Part shown: piece after piece, positions 1 to 11,136 of the stretch | How positions within the stretch are numbered: the first letter of the stretch is position 1 | Layout: each line of letters opens with the position of its first letter | NCBI GenBank assembly: GCA_025765615.1 | Contig: JAIVFJ010000110.1 | Coordinates: forward strand, 124,001-188,000 | From: Zopfochytrium polystomum | Taxonomy: Eukaryota > Chytridiomycota > Chytridiomycetes > Chytridiales > Chytridiaceae | Direction: 5' to 3' | DNA length: 64,000 nt | Made by a program: the position numbers and the translations under genes | The notes under the pieces: model-generated | Told to the model about the DNA's origin: nothing | Database searches by the model: none | Seen by the model: the letters and a program-made list of their open reading frames with translations, nothing else

Positions 1-318
1 TCTAGAACATTCCTTCATGGAACCTTCTGGAACCTTCTGGAACCTTCTAGAACATTCCTTCATGGAACCTTGTGGAACCTTCTGGAACCTTCTTTGCTTT
101 CCTGACTTGTCTTGTTGTCATTGGTATCATTGGTATCATTGTATTACTAATTGCTCTTTCTGGAACTTTCTTGGAGTCTTGACAAGGAACACTCTCAAAA
201 GGTATAAAAGGGGGAAGGGGGACCTGTCCCATCCCTCAAGTGAATTATTGTTTCCAATACAATCATCACTCCTCTCAGTTCCTTGTCTGCCTTGTCCTGT
301 CCTGCCCTGTTCCTGACA
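1..318 (+). repeat. LTR-H, long form, 5' end cut by window edge
   Basis: This is a copy of the 353-bp LTR seen complete at 34984-35336. Base 1 corresponds to LTR base 36, so only the first 35 bp are missing. It has the pentamer heat-shock-like array (1-93), a TATAAAA at 203-209 and the conserved CTGACA end at 313-318. The sequence after it (ATTGATG) is not the primer-binding leader, so it is a 3' LTR or a solo LTR. The partner lies outside the window. Confidence 0.9.
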
Positions 319-1509
319 ATTGATGATTTTTACTTATTTTTTCAATTAGTAGTTTATCCTGTTTTTCCTGTTTTTACTGTTTTATCTTTCATTTATTTGT
401 TTGTTTGTTGTCTCTGTGTGTGTCTCTCTTTTCTCTTGTGTCTTTGAGTGACTGTCTTCCTCTTTGCACTGATCAGCTCTCCCCAGCTCCTCCACCCTTC
501 TTGGCAGCTGAATGCCAAGAAATGCCCCATGATTTTCTGAGCTTTCTTCTTTGTTTGATGGCTCAGCCCCATTGTTTGGTGGCTCACTCCTGCTCTCTCT
601 TCTTTGTTGTTTTATTTATTTTTTGTTCTTTTGTATATGTTTTCCCTTCTTTTCCCCTCCTTCTTCCTTCACCGTGCTGATTCCAACCCTCTCCTATTTA
701 AGCAGCCCACCCCCATTCTTGTTGCCCCCCTTCGACTTCTGTGGTGGTGCCTCTAGGTTCCTGTCAATACATCGCTTCAAATACAGGTCTCTCAAGGTGA
801 TATGAATGAGTTGGCTGGTCAGGTATTATGTGGTGGTAAGGCCCCTCTGGTATTCCTCCCTGTCTCTGGTGGTGGTTCCTTTGGCCTTTGGTGGGCGTGG
901 TTCACTGGTTCAGACCCTCTTCCTTTCATGCTAATGCCTGTGGTTGTCTTTTGTGTCTTCCTTGTGTGTGGGAGTGGGTATTGACTTTCCTTGCTTCTAA
1001 GACAGGTTATTCTCTCTGGCCTGGTGAGGCAGAGGTCTGTCTCCTGGCAGGATGGAGCAAGAAGAGTCCCACTGTCTCCCACCCAGGTTGCACCCTCTTC
1101 CTTGGATTGAGCTGGAACACTCTCCCTGGAGTGAGACAAGTTGTGTCTTGTTCTGTTAAGTGGAAAACAGTTCTGATTTGGTTCAACAGGCACCTCTGCA
1201 CACTAACTGTTCCTTGTGTCTGCCCTTGTCTCTCCAATCCCCTCCAACTCAGGGTTTGACTTGTTGTTTATTTCTTTTTGTTGTTTCTTTTTGATGGGTT
1301 GTAATGGCCTGTCACTCCCCTTACTGATTCAGTTGGTCTTACCAATTCAGTCAGTTCTGTCCCTGGTCTAACTTGGCTTTGGCCCAGTGCCCCAGATGAA
1401 ACCCTTCTGTGTCTTGCACCAGAGGATTATGCTTTCTTTTGTGATTGTGCTTGTTTCATGCTTTGGTGTGAGAAACCCCTCTTTTGTGTTAGAGATTTAT
1501 TTGTGTTTT
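319..1509. other. No recognisable gene; pyrimidine-rich then T/G-rich spacer
   Basis: The stretch is C/T-rich to about 800 and T/G-rich afterwards. A TATTTAAG lies near 695, but no protein family is recognisable in any of the short open frames. It may be untranslated retroelement or LTR sequence of an unknown family, but no LTR ends or duplications were found. Confidence 0.4.
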
Positions 1510-1510
1510 T

Positions 1511-2391
1511 GACGAAAAAACAGCCAGGCTTACTCCCAGACACAAGAATGCTTGCTTGGACTTCGCTCGAGAATTTGAAAACTGGACTGTTGAGGATTTT
1601 AAAATCAACATAGAAGGCTCAGATGGCATGGCTTACACTTGGAAAATCCCAGGAAACCCATTGCAAGAGCAACACATACAACCCACGAAGAAGTTTAACA
1701 GCGGTTCCCAGATGGTTTGGGGTGCTATGACCTGGACTGAAGTGCTGCAAATGGCATTTGTAGAAGGAATAATGGTCTCGGAACAATATGTGACAATTCT
1801 GGAAAATAGCCTTATCTCCAGTCTGGATGAAATGGGAATTGACCCTGCAGGAATCACCTTTCAGCAAGACAACAACCCAAGCACACATCAAAATGCACAA
1901 AGGGATGGCTGGAAAAGCAAGGATTTCGTTGTGTTGAGTGGCCAGCTCAATTTCCAGACCTGAATCCTATCAAACATCTGTGGAGAGATTTGAAAACTTG
2001 GCTGAATTCCTATGAAAGACATCCAAGATCCAATGCAGAGCTCCAAGAGCAAATCTGCTGCCAGTGGAGGCAAATTCCCCTGAAGTTTGCCAGAATTTGA
2101 TTGAAGGTATGCCCAGAAGGATTGCTGCTGTGATTGCAGCAGGTGGGTCACACTACATACTGAATAAAAAATTTCGTTGGACACCACAAAATTGGGCCAA
2201 CGGTGCAGCACACTTCCTTTGCCTCTTTCTTGCGCAATTCAAAAGTTGGAAGAATGAAATTTTGTGAGCAGTTTAGTCTACTGCAAGGTAACATTTGCTG
2301 AATTTCTCAAATTTTATGATGGTCTTAAGCATGTGTGACAGCACTCGGCAGCGCAACGTTCAAAACATTGACCCAATTTTGTGAGCCACTG
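1511..2391 (+). pseudogene. Tc1/mariner-like transposase remnant with right terminal repeat
   Basis: The frame from 1511 reads like the Tc1 segment LTPRHKNACLDFAREF, followed by the first catalytic Asp (GSDGMAY) and the second (FQQDNNPSTH). A frameshift near 1900 then gives WPAQFPDLNPIKHLWRDLK, and another near 2080-2095 gives LIEGMPRRIAAVIAAGGSHY. The third catalytic residue, Glu in the NPIE motif of Tc1 elements, is Lys here (codon 1972-1974). The N-terminal helix-turn-helix part is missing. The right end is a Tc1-type inverted repeat finishing in CACTG at 2391, followed by TA at 2392-2393, the usual target dinucleotide. I found no matching left repeat, so the element is truncated at its 5' end and inactive by three independent defects. 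Confidence 0.85.
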
Positions 2392-3214
2392 TATAATGTA
2401 TGTATTGCTACTCTGATAAAAAGTGTCATCTGGTGACCATTCGAACCATCACAGTGATTGAAAGGCTTGTTTCATCATTGGTCAAAAGGCTGATCTTTTA
2501 CCATTTTAATTAATGCTGAGAGATCAGCCTTTCTGTTTTGTTGAGATTTTGGAAGAATAGAGGAGGAAAAAGAACGAAAAACGCCTTTTCATTTTTTTTA
2601 GTGGCCCAACCCTCTTTTATTTTCTCTTTTCTCTTCTTTTTCAAAGTAATAAAGAATGACAAAGAGCAGGCGCCACCTCCTTTTCCGATTGAATGGCAGT
2701 TGTTCTTTCATTGCAGGGGATGCCACTTTGAAGGAAATCAGCAACATCATCAACGCACTGAAAAAAACAAGCGTTTGCAGATAAACCCGTTTTCTAATTG
2801 TAATTAGAGGTCGTTTCAAGTGGAAAGGCGGAACTCTTTACTGGGGAAAAAAAGATTCGATTGGCTGAAAACTTAATGGAGGAAACATTTTCCTCTATTT
2901 CCTTGCCACAGCTAATCTTGCTCTATTTCTTTAATTGAGCTAATTCAGCTAATTCACTCAGTCTGAGAGGTGGTCCGTCTCCTTGGGGGTGGTCTGTCTC
3001 CGCCAGTGAAATAATTCTTTTCTATTTTTTCACTTGCTCGTGTGCCAGTCTGTGGGAACAGCACTTGGAACAACCATTTCCTTGTTTGCTCAAAAACCTT
3101 TTCCGCCTTTTCTACTTGAAACGACCTCTTAGAAACTTCTCTTTGGTGCCCACTCAAAACACAGTGGACAAATTCAAAAAGGAAGGAAGTCAATGGGCGG
3201 AAGCTGAAAAACCA

Positions 3215-3256
3215 AGCAGACAGACAGACAAACAGGCAGACAGACAGACAAACAGA
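3215..3256. repeat. (CAGA)n microsatellite
   Basis: Imperfect tandem CAGA/CAAA tetranucleotides. Simple sequence with no sign of coding use. Confidence 0.85.
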
Positions 3257-3516
3257 TGGGGCAGGAGAGACAGACAGTGGCACCCTTCTATCTCTGTCTC
3301 TCTATCTCTCTCTGCCCCTCTCTCTCTCTCCTCGTTCATGAATAGCCGCCTATATCTCCTCTCTCTCTTCCTCTATTATTACGGAAAAATTGACACGACT
3401 TTCTCTGTCTCTCTTTTGCATTACTATGCTCCCGTGTTCTATTCAAGGGGACCAAAGTGCACATCAGTGATCCCAACATGGAATGAATGTCACAGCAGGG
3501 GGTGGCTGCAGCCCCT

Positions 3517-3545
<29 letters not shown>
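3517..3545. repeat. Uninterrupted poly-C tract of 29
   Basis: A run of 29 consecutive C residues, preceded by GCCCCT. On the minus strand this is a G29 tract. Confidence 0.95.
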
Positions 3546-3547
<2 letters not shown>

Positions 3548-3998
3548 ATACTATTTCTGTTTATGATTTTGCAAAGTCAACAAGGCAGTTATCTATCCAT
3601 CAATCAATGAGTTGTCACTCTGTGAAAGGGCGGGCAAAATTCAAAAAGGAAGGAGGTCAACAGGCTGTTGTGGCTGTCTATCTGAGTGGAAGTCAACAGG
3701 TTGTCTGCCAACCTCCCCATGCTTCACTGGTAGCTCTCTACATTGCCTGCCACTGCATATGCATCGTGGCCACACACTTAAAGTATGTTTTTCGTCTCTT
3801 CACGTATTTTTTTTTTTTCAAAGTTTTTTTTTTGTTGGCTGCTTCTATGTCCACAAGCTCCCCAAGTTTACATATTTAATTTGTTTTCTTTGATTTGTTT
3901 GATTTGTTTGTGTTTTGCGTGTTTAAAAGGGGTTTGGCGGAAACGAAAAAAAATTTTTTTTACTTACATTATGTATAAAAGGTGAAAAAGGAGTGTTC

Positions 3999-4138
3999 GA
4001 CTAAGAGAGAGAACGAGAGAGAGAGAGAGATAGAGAGAGAGAGAGATAGAGAGATGATAGAGGCGAGGAGACAGAGGGAAGAGAGAAGGAGACACAGCGA
4101 AGAGAGAGATACATAGAGAGAGAGAGAGAGAGAGAGAG
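3999..4138. repeat. (GA)n microsatellite upstream of the zinc-finger gene
   Basis: Imperfect GA dinucleotides with occasional T, C and A interruptions, ending about 75 bp before the ATG at 4215. It probably lies in the 5' untranslated region or core promoter. Confidence 0.85.
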
Positions 4139-4214
4139 GGAGCCGACCCGAGCCAAGCAATTGGGGAAGGGCGCGAAACAAAAGCTGCATAAAAGCCTCC
4201 TCACGTGACGCGCG

Positions 4215-7200
4215 ATGGCAGGGTCGGCGGCGTCGGCGGCGGCGGCGGCTGCTGTGGGTGGCAACAACGAGGGCGGCGTCGGCGGCGTCGGCGACCACCG
4301 CCAACCCCCCACCGTCGCCGCCAGTGATGGCGGAACACGTGCCGCCCCCTCGCCCACCCCTTCCCACCACGTCGTCCTCCTCCTCGACAACGACGTCGAC
4401 GACGACGACGACGACTGGCTCCACCATTACCATCACCATCGCCAGGACGACTACGACCCCAACCACAACAACCACAACCAGAACCACAACCATGGCGGAT
4501 GGCCGCTCGCGCCGGCCGACGCTTCACCATCGCCGCCATCGCCGCCGCCGCCACTAACAAGCTTACTCCCGCCGGTCGCACTGCCACCACCGTCACCACC
4601 GCCACCTCCACAACCCCCGCCGTCGCCGACCGCTCCAACCCCGCCGACTCGACCACCACAAGCACCGCAGCCACCGCCGCCGCCGCCTGCATCCACCCGT
4701 GCCTGCGGCGGTGGCATAGGAGTGCAATATCACCACCACCACCACCACAACGACAACCTCTACAACCACAACCACAATAACCTCCACAACAACAACAACA
4801 GTAACTACAACAGCAACCACAACAGCACCATCCGCCACCATCATCACCACCACCAGCCGCAGCCGCCCTTGGCACTCGCTATGCTCGAGGCCGACTGGCC
4901 GCACGGCGGCGGCGGCGGTGGCGATGACGAGAACAATGGGGTTGGCCGCCAAGGAGGGAACGGCGGCGCGGGCGATGGCGCGACTGACCCGCTTCTCGGT
5001 CTCAGCAACTACGCCGCTGCCGCCGCTGCTGGAGTCGGCAGATCAGCCGCGGGAAGCGGCGCGTACGCCAAGCACGCAGGCTCGTTCCGCCCCAGCAGCA
5101 GCAGTAGCAGCAACACCAGCAGCATGTGGTGGCCGGAGCCCGCTGGCGGCGGTGTCGGGCTCGTCCTGCGGGAGGCGCGCAGCAGCAGGCTACTCCACCA
5201 CCCCGCGTCGTTCTCGTCGGTGTCCTCTTCATCGCCCTCGGCGTCAAAGCCCCCGCTCTCGCCCGCGACGCCCGCGCTCGGCGCGGTTGAGGGCGTCGCG
5301 CCGTCGCCGTTGTCGCTGTCATCGCTGGCGTCTTCGCCTGCGCCCTTGGCGTCGATCATCCTGGCGGCAACGTCACCAACGGCGGCCACCCCCTTAGCGT
5401 CGCTAATCCTGTCGGCGTCGCCGTCTCCTGCCGACGCCCTGCCGCCGCCGCCGCCGCAGCAGCAGCAGCAGCAGCACCGCTATTTCGGCGAGAGCGCCTC
5501 GTCGCTTATCTTCCGGGATTCCGCCACAGCTACGGTGGCGGGCGTGGCGGAAACCCGCGACTTGTTTCAACTGGGGAGAATCCTCTCGCAGGCGTTTGGT
5601 GGGGAAGTGGGAATCGAAGGAGGTGGAGGAGGAGAAGAAGGAGGCGGCGAAAGTGTTGAAGTCGTTGGCGGCAGCGACGGAGCGGGCGATGGGCACAATG
5701 GGTTTATGGACTTAGGGATTTTGGAGCCCCCGAAACCGCCGCCACTGCCGTCGCAGCAGCGGGACGACGAGCACGCTATGTTTGAGCACGATCTTCTTCA
5801 GCAGATACAACAAAGGCAGGAGCAGCAAGACTGGAACTCAGATATCCAATCTGCCACCTCTTTCGACGTTTCCGCCTGGGAGCAGTCGTCCGTGCTGAGC
5901 GGTGAGGGGACGGTGTGCGAAACATCAATGGCAGCCGCGACAGCAACTTCAATAACCACGACAACTACAACAACGGCAAGCACAACAGGTACAAGCGTTG
6001 GGACAGCCGCAGCGCGATTCGGAATCGACCGGTCGGCTGGCTCCGACTACGGCGGCGATATTGGAGGTGTGTGTTTAACCGCAAAACAGTTTAGTTTGCT
6101 TCAAATCGTTCGTCCTCAGTTTTCTGCAGATATCCTCTCAAACTTGCGACGGCGTGGCTCCGCCGCTGTCTACAACGCTGGAACCAGCGGCGGGGAGGCC
6201 CACGACCGCGGCCTGGTCCGCCCGGAACGCCAACAACGACGCCGGGCATCTACCACAGCACAGCAGCAGCAGCAGCCGGTGGCGGCACTGGTGGCGGGGG
6301 GCGCTGCGGTTCGTGCCGGGCCGCCCTTCGAGGCATCCCTGGCCGACGGCAGCGCCAGCATGAACATATCCCCCCACAGCCTGGGCACCCCCGACGAAGA
6401 CTTGGCCCCGGGAGAGGTGGCCGCCATCTTGAGTTTGCTCAGCGGCGACCAACGCCCACGCCAGAGCGGCGGCGGAGCAGGCGGCCACGCGCTGCCGACG
6501 GACACCTCAAGTTGCATCGCCAGTGTCACCGCCAGTGACGTTAGCAGCAGCAGTAGCCGGAGGTTTGATCCGCGGCCGGTGGCAGTTGCGCCGCAGCATT
6601 ACTTTGCAAGGCGCCGCACGCTATCCATGCTCCCTTTGATGACCACGACGCACCGCGATTCCGGACCCAGCGCGTCGGACGTTGGCGGTGGCGTCGTGGG
6701 CGGTGGCGTCGGCGGATCCCCCTGGTCCTCCCTTCTGTCGCAGAGCCTTACGACTCGGGGGGGTGCTTCGGCGGCACCTCCGAAATTCGTGGTCCGCGCC
6801 AACTCGGACTCTTCAGTCCTACGGCTGCCGCGCCACCCGCACTCGACAGCGACGGCGAAGACGACGGTGACGACGGCGGTGCCGCGCGATTCGTCACTTA
6901 CGCCACTGCAACACCATGGGCTGCTCTCGCCGCTTCTGGAGACGGCGATGAACGTCGGCTCAAGCTCCGGGGGAAGCGACCCCTCGTCGCTGAGCCTCCT
7001 TGAATCGATTGTTTCGTTACTGCAAAGCGGGTCCGGCCCCCTTGTCTCGGGACCCTCATCTTCTTCGCAGGCCGCCGGCGGCGAGCCGCCGTACCTTGCC
7101 AACGGGCCGCCATGGGCTGAAACTTCGTCGCACCTCTCACCCCAATTCTCTGTAGAAAACCAGCAGATGTTCGATAGCTTTAGCGACGCGCCAGGCCTTC

Positions 7201-9300
7201 AAGTTCAAACCGCCTTCACTCAGAAAAATCCAGAAGAAGCGCCGTCCGCGCTCCTTTTCGACTCTTTGCCGGCCGCACAGGTGGCTCGCCGCGACGGTGA
7301 CAGCTTGTTTGGTGAGAAGCCGCTGTCCCTGGATCCGGTGGCGGTGGCTCCCACCGCGGGCTCGAGGAACCGAAGACCTCGTGCGCGGCGACAGACCGTG
7401 GCGGTGACGACCTCTTTTTTAAATGAAAGGGCTCCCGTGGTGGGAGTCGGGGCTAGCTCTCGATTTTCTCCTGTTGCGACTTTTCCTAGGATCCACATTG
7501 GCGGCAGTAGTGGCGGCGGCGGGGGCGTCGGAGGAGGTGGTGGGAGTGGGGGCATTGGGATCGGCGGCGGAAACGGCGGCGGCGGCATCAGCTCTGCAAG
7601 CTCCCTCCACGCGCATCGAATCGCAATGGCAAACGCGACTGCGAACGCGGCGGGTGTCGGTGGCGCGATTCCGTCATCGCCGCTGCGGAGTTACGCGGAC
7701 CACCGGCGGCGGTCGGTCACGGGGAATCCTGTCGCGGTGATGGGGACGGCGATCCCCTCTTCGCCGCTGACTGCCGCACCGCCTCAACCGCCCCAGCCGC
7801 CTCAGCCGCCCCAGCCGCCCACCTCGGCGTCGGAGGGCCCGTCGCCGTGGTCACTGGGCCGTTTCGGGATGTGGCCCAGCAGCCCCAAGGTCGAGGACGA
7901 CTCGCCGACGGCCGAGGAGACGCCTACGTCGCCCGCGCCGCGCTCGGAGAGCTTCTCGTCGTCGGCGCGGTCGGATTCGCGGCCGTCCTCCATACCGGCT
8001 GGAGTGAAGCGCTCAGGTTCGGTGTCCGCCTCGTCCGTCTCGAGCCCTGCAAACCAGTGGACTCCGGATGAGCTGTTTTCGCTTCCCGGCCAGTATTCCG
8101 GTGGGGCGAACTCACGCCAGCATCACCTCGGCGGCGAAACCGACTATATGGACGACGACTTTGACGAGGATGAGGACGGCAATTCCGGCGGCGGCGACGA
8201 CAACGACTGCGCACGGCGGAGACACAGCACGTCGTCTGCTTTTGTTTTCGGGAAAGGCTGTAGAAAAGGCGAGTTCTGAAGTTTAAGAAGCAAAACAAAA
8301 TTGCGGCCTTCGTCTTTTGAGTGTCCTGACCAAGCAAGCACAGATGCGGCCGACAGCAACACAGGTAGCTTTCGCTCTGTCGTGGAAGACTTTGCGGCCA
8401 TCGAGCTCCACGAAGACCCTCAGCTGGACAAAATGGCCGCGGAAGGAGGAAGCACCCTGTTTGGCCTCGTTGCAGACAGCGCCGCGCCAGCAGCGGCCAC
8501 CGGCCCCCCTCAGTCGTTGTCCGGCGCCGCCGCCGCCGCCGAGGAAGACGCCGCGGACGCGACCCCGACGCCGCTGTCAGCCCTCTCGCAGCAGTCGAGC
8601 GATGGGACGCAGTCCCTGCCCGATCATCGTGGGCGGGACGGCGCGCGACTGCCTTCGGTGGCTGTCAAGCTAGCGCGTCGGCCGTCGGTGGCGGATGCAG
8701 CGGTGCCGGGACGCTTTTTTTGCGAGTGGGAGGGGTGCACCAAGAGCTTTTCGACCAGCGGGCATTTAGCCCGCCACAGCCGCATCCACAGAAACATCAA
8801 GCCGTTCGAGTGCAACTTTCCTGGGTGCACGTCGCGGTTTGCGAGGAGCGACAAGTAATGTGTCAATTCCCGCTTCTTTTGGCTTGTCTTGCGTGCGTTT
8901 GGTTGTTCATGCTTTGGAATCGGGGCAACATTGTTGCGGAATCATGTCCCCTTGTCGCTCATTCTAATTCCCATTCGTCACCGGATACACATACACGAAA
9001 CACACGATACACATACCACAAAATTCTCTCCTTAGCCTTCGACAGCACCGAAAAACCCACTCGAAATCGTCAACCGCCGGCGGCAACAAACCACACCACC
9101 ACTCGCGATCTGACCAAAATCAGGGACGGGCCACGGCGGCCGCCACCGCCTCCTCCGCAAACTCAGGATCCACGTCAGCACCATCCCTGACGGCGAACAG
9201 GGCGCCCGTCAGGACGTTTGACTCGGCCGTGTTCACAGTCCATCCATCAGAAGTTCTCCAAGTTTTCGCTGGCGACGCCGACCTCCGTGATGAAACATGA
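4215..9300 (+). CDS. C2H2 zinc-finger transcription factor, Nrg1-like fingers, very long disordered N-terminus
   Basis: Three-exon model: about 4215-8259, about 8335-8854 and 9036-9300, giving roughly 1,609 residues. Residues 1-1450 are low complexity: runs of Ala, Gly, Pro, Ser, Gln and His (including His-rich blocks near residues 175-215), with no recognised domain. The DNA-binding part is at the C-terminus. Finger 1 is C-E-W-E-G-C...H-L-A-R-H-S-R-I-H (about residue 1477 on). Finger 2 is C-N-F-P-G-C...F-A-R-S-D-N-L-R-Q-H-R-K-T-H, assembled exactly across the intron 8855-9035. The linker is HRNIKP instead of the usual HTGEKP. The wording of the fingers (SGHLARH, RFARSDN) resembles fungal Nrg1-type regulators, so a nuclear, sequence-specific repressor or activator is inferred. 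An in-frame TGA at 8277 separates exon 1 from the finger exon, which is in the same frame. An intron with donor GTAGAA at 8260 and acceptor CAAG at 8334 removes it, but those borders are uncertain. Confidence 0.85.
8855..9035 (+). other. Intron splitting zinc finger 2
   Basis: Donor GTAATG at 8855 and acceptor CTTAG ending 9035, 181 bp. Removing it joins AA to C to make the Asn of RSDN and restores C2H2 spacing with both His residues, which strongly supports the borders. Confidence 0.85.
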
Positions 9301-9999
9301 AAAAATGATTCTCGCGTCTCGATCACTCTCCAGCCTCCTCAAGAGAAAAAAATTCTTCCGCTTGGAAGAGCGTGCCCGTGTCAATTAGCCCTTCCCCTTT
9401 TGTCCTCCCCCAAACCATCGATCATACTCCCCCCACCTCAGCAATGATCTAAGGATGGTCGGCGAATGCGCTCGACCGTTCTGTAATACTGCCATACGGA
9501 TTTTTTTTTCTCTCCCTCGCGCCACCAACCACGGTCTGTTCATAGTGTTAATACTTTTCGCTCGTAGTTGAGCGAAACAAGGCGCCAAAGGATTGTACAG
9601 CAGTATTTTTCTCTGCGTCCTTTTCGCTCGGCGACAAACGCCGTATCGTAACCTCCATCACCTCCCTCCCTCAAATCAAAATGAAGCTCAAGCCACCAGC
9701 ACATTCCCCCGCCCTCAGCCCCTCACGCAGGGACAGTCTTCTTGACCGCCATCTTCTCTCACCCCTACAAAAGTAGAACGCACGTAAATCCTTACACCCA
9801 CCCACCGTTCATTACCACCACAACCTACCAAACACGCACAGCGAAGCTCATTGGTCGCCCGCCCACTTCAGAATTCTCGTCCACGCCTTCAGCCATTCCT
9901 CTCCTGTCTCGCGAGTCCGGGAAGGCCCTGGACCATTGTAAATTCCTTTTTTTGCATTTTCGAATTTATGTTTCTCCATTCCCTTTATTCCTTTTATCT

Positions 10000-10032
<33 letters not shown>

Positions 10033-10604
10033 GCTAGCCCATTTCCTCCAACTCATTATTTCCTTTCATTTTAATCCACACTTTTTACCATCTCATTCGT
10101 TGCTCCCTCTCCTTTATGCTTCCTTATCTGCTTCTCCATTTTGTTCCCCCTTCTCGTTTTCTCCCAGGTCTCCATTTCACCGACACAACCCACATCAACC
10201 CCAACCCCAAATTTCGCTCTTGCTTTCCCCCACATTCATCCACCCAGGCATGATTCATGATTTCAGTTTTGCTTTCCCCCTTGTTTCTCTCAAAGGCAAA
10301 TATCGTCCTTACTTTTCTTGTTTGTTTCCTTCATTTCCCCCTTTTTTTTGCCTCAATTTTTGCGCGTGCCGAATTCGCGAAATGTCAGTGTCAAAGCAGT
10401 TTCAAGTGACGACTTGTTCCTCGTGATGATGCTGAACGGGGAAGAGAGGGGGTATGAAGAGGAAGGGATGAGGTTGGCGCACTGAAGCAAGGACAGGAAG
10501 TGGGCCTTGCTGAGGGTGGCCTGCTCTGCACACGTATTGGAGAGAACTCGCTCAAAAGCGGTCAGAATGGAGTGCTAAGTGCCAGGGTTCAAATCGCCAC
10601 TCGC
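9301..10604. other. Intergenic region with a T29 tract
   Basis: No gene is supported. The 191-residue open frame over 9851-10426 runs through a T29 tract (10002-10030) and pyrimidine-rich sequence and is not protein-like. GGTTCAAATCG near 10587 resembles a pol III B box and is shared with the tRNA-like repeat at 34112. Confidence 0.45.
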
Positions 10605-10785
10605 GTGATGCTTTTACTCGAAGTTGAGCCCAGTGTGTGTGCGCTTAAGTAAGTCCGCAGAGGTGCCTTAGCTTCCCTACTGTAATGACAAATTGCACAT
10701 ATTTTCTATTTTGTAATTGGACTCTTCCTGTGAAGCCCAGGCTGCGAGGTGCTCACCATGCAGCGCCAATTGGGTCCAAGAACAA
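10605..10785 (+). repeat. Dispersed repeat, copy 1 (partner at 38121-38302)
   Basis: Aligns by eye over about 180 bp with 38121-38302, sharing blocks such as TTTGTAATTGRACTCTTCCT and GCCTTAGC. Clearly homologous but diverged. No coding capacity. It sits just 5' of the LTR-H copy at 10817. It may be an old SINE or LTR fragment, since tRNA-like B-box sequence precedes it. Confidence 0.7.
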
Positions 10786-10816
10786 GAATAGAGTTATCCA
10801 TCCCTTTCCCGCAACC

Positions 10817-11123
10817 TGTTATGAATCACCCTCTGGAAATCTCTGGAACCTTCTAGAGCATTCCTTCATGGAACCTTGTGGAACCTTCTGGAACCTTCTT
10901 TGCTTTCCTGACTTGTCTTGTTGTGATTGGTATAATTGGTATCATTGTATTACTAATTGCTCTTACTGGAACTTTCTTTGAGTCTTGACAAGGAAGACTC
11001 TCAAAAGGTATAAAGGGGGATGGGAGACCTGTCCCATCCCTCAAGTGAATTATTGTTTCCAATACAATCATCACTCCTCTCAGTTCCTTGTCTGCCTTGC
11101 CCTGTCCTGCCATGTTCCTGACA
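10817..11123 (+). repeat. LTR-H, short form, followed by primer-binding leader
   Basis: A complete LTR from TGTTATGAATC to CTGACA, 307 bp. It is 46 bp shorter than the long form because the pentamer array is shorter. It retains the TATA box, and the self-priming donor AAGTGAATTAT lies downstream. Because the leader with the primer-binding site follows directly, this is the 5' LTR of an element whose remainder is lost or unrecognisable downstream. Confidence 0.9.
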
Positions 11124-11125
11124 TC

Positions 11126-11136
11126 ATAATTCACTT
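11126..11136 (+). promoter_or_regulatory. Self-priming primer-binding site of LTR-H element
   Basis: ATAATTCACTT lies 2 bp after the LTR end and is the exact reverse complement of AAGTGAATTAT within the same LTR. This repeats the arrangement seen at 35339-35349. Confidence 0.75.

Larger units (their letters stand above)
2394..4214. other. Intergenic region upstream of the zinc-finger gene
   Basis: No gene is supported. The open frames here read through simple repeats, which are listed separately. A/T-rich stretches and a TATAAAA near 3973 occur upstream of the start codon at 4215, but I cannot assign a promoter with confidence. Confidence 0.4.

Noticed and set aside
3065..3610. 181-residue frame with poly-Pro
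   Set aside because: Poly-Pro is the C29 tract; the frame also crosses a CAGA microsatellite.
4201..4875. Gly/Cys-rich 224-residue frame opposite the zinc-finger gene
   Set aside because: Antisense shadow of GC-rich low-complexity codons.
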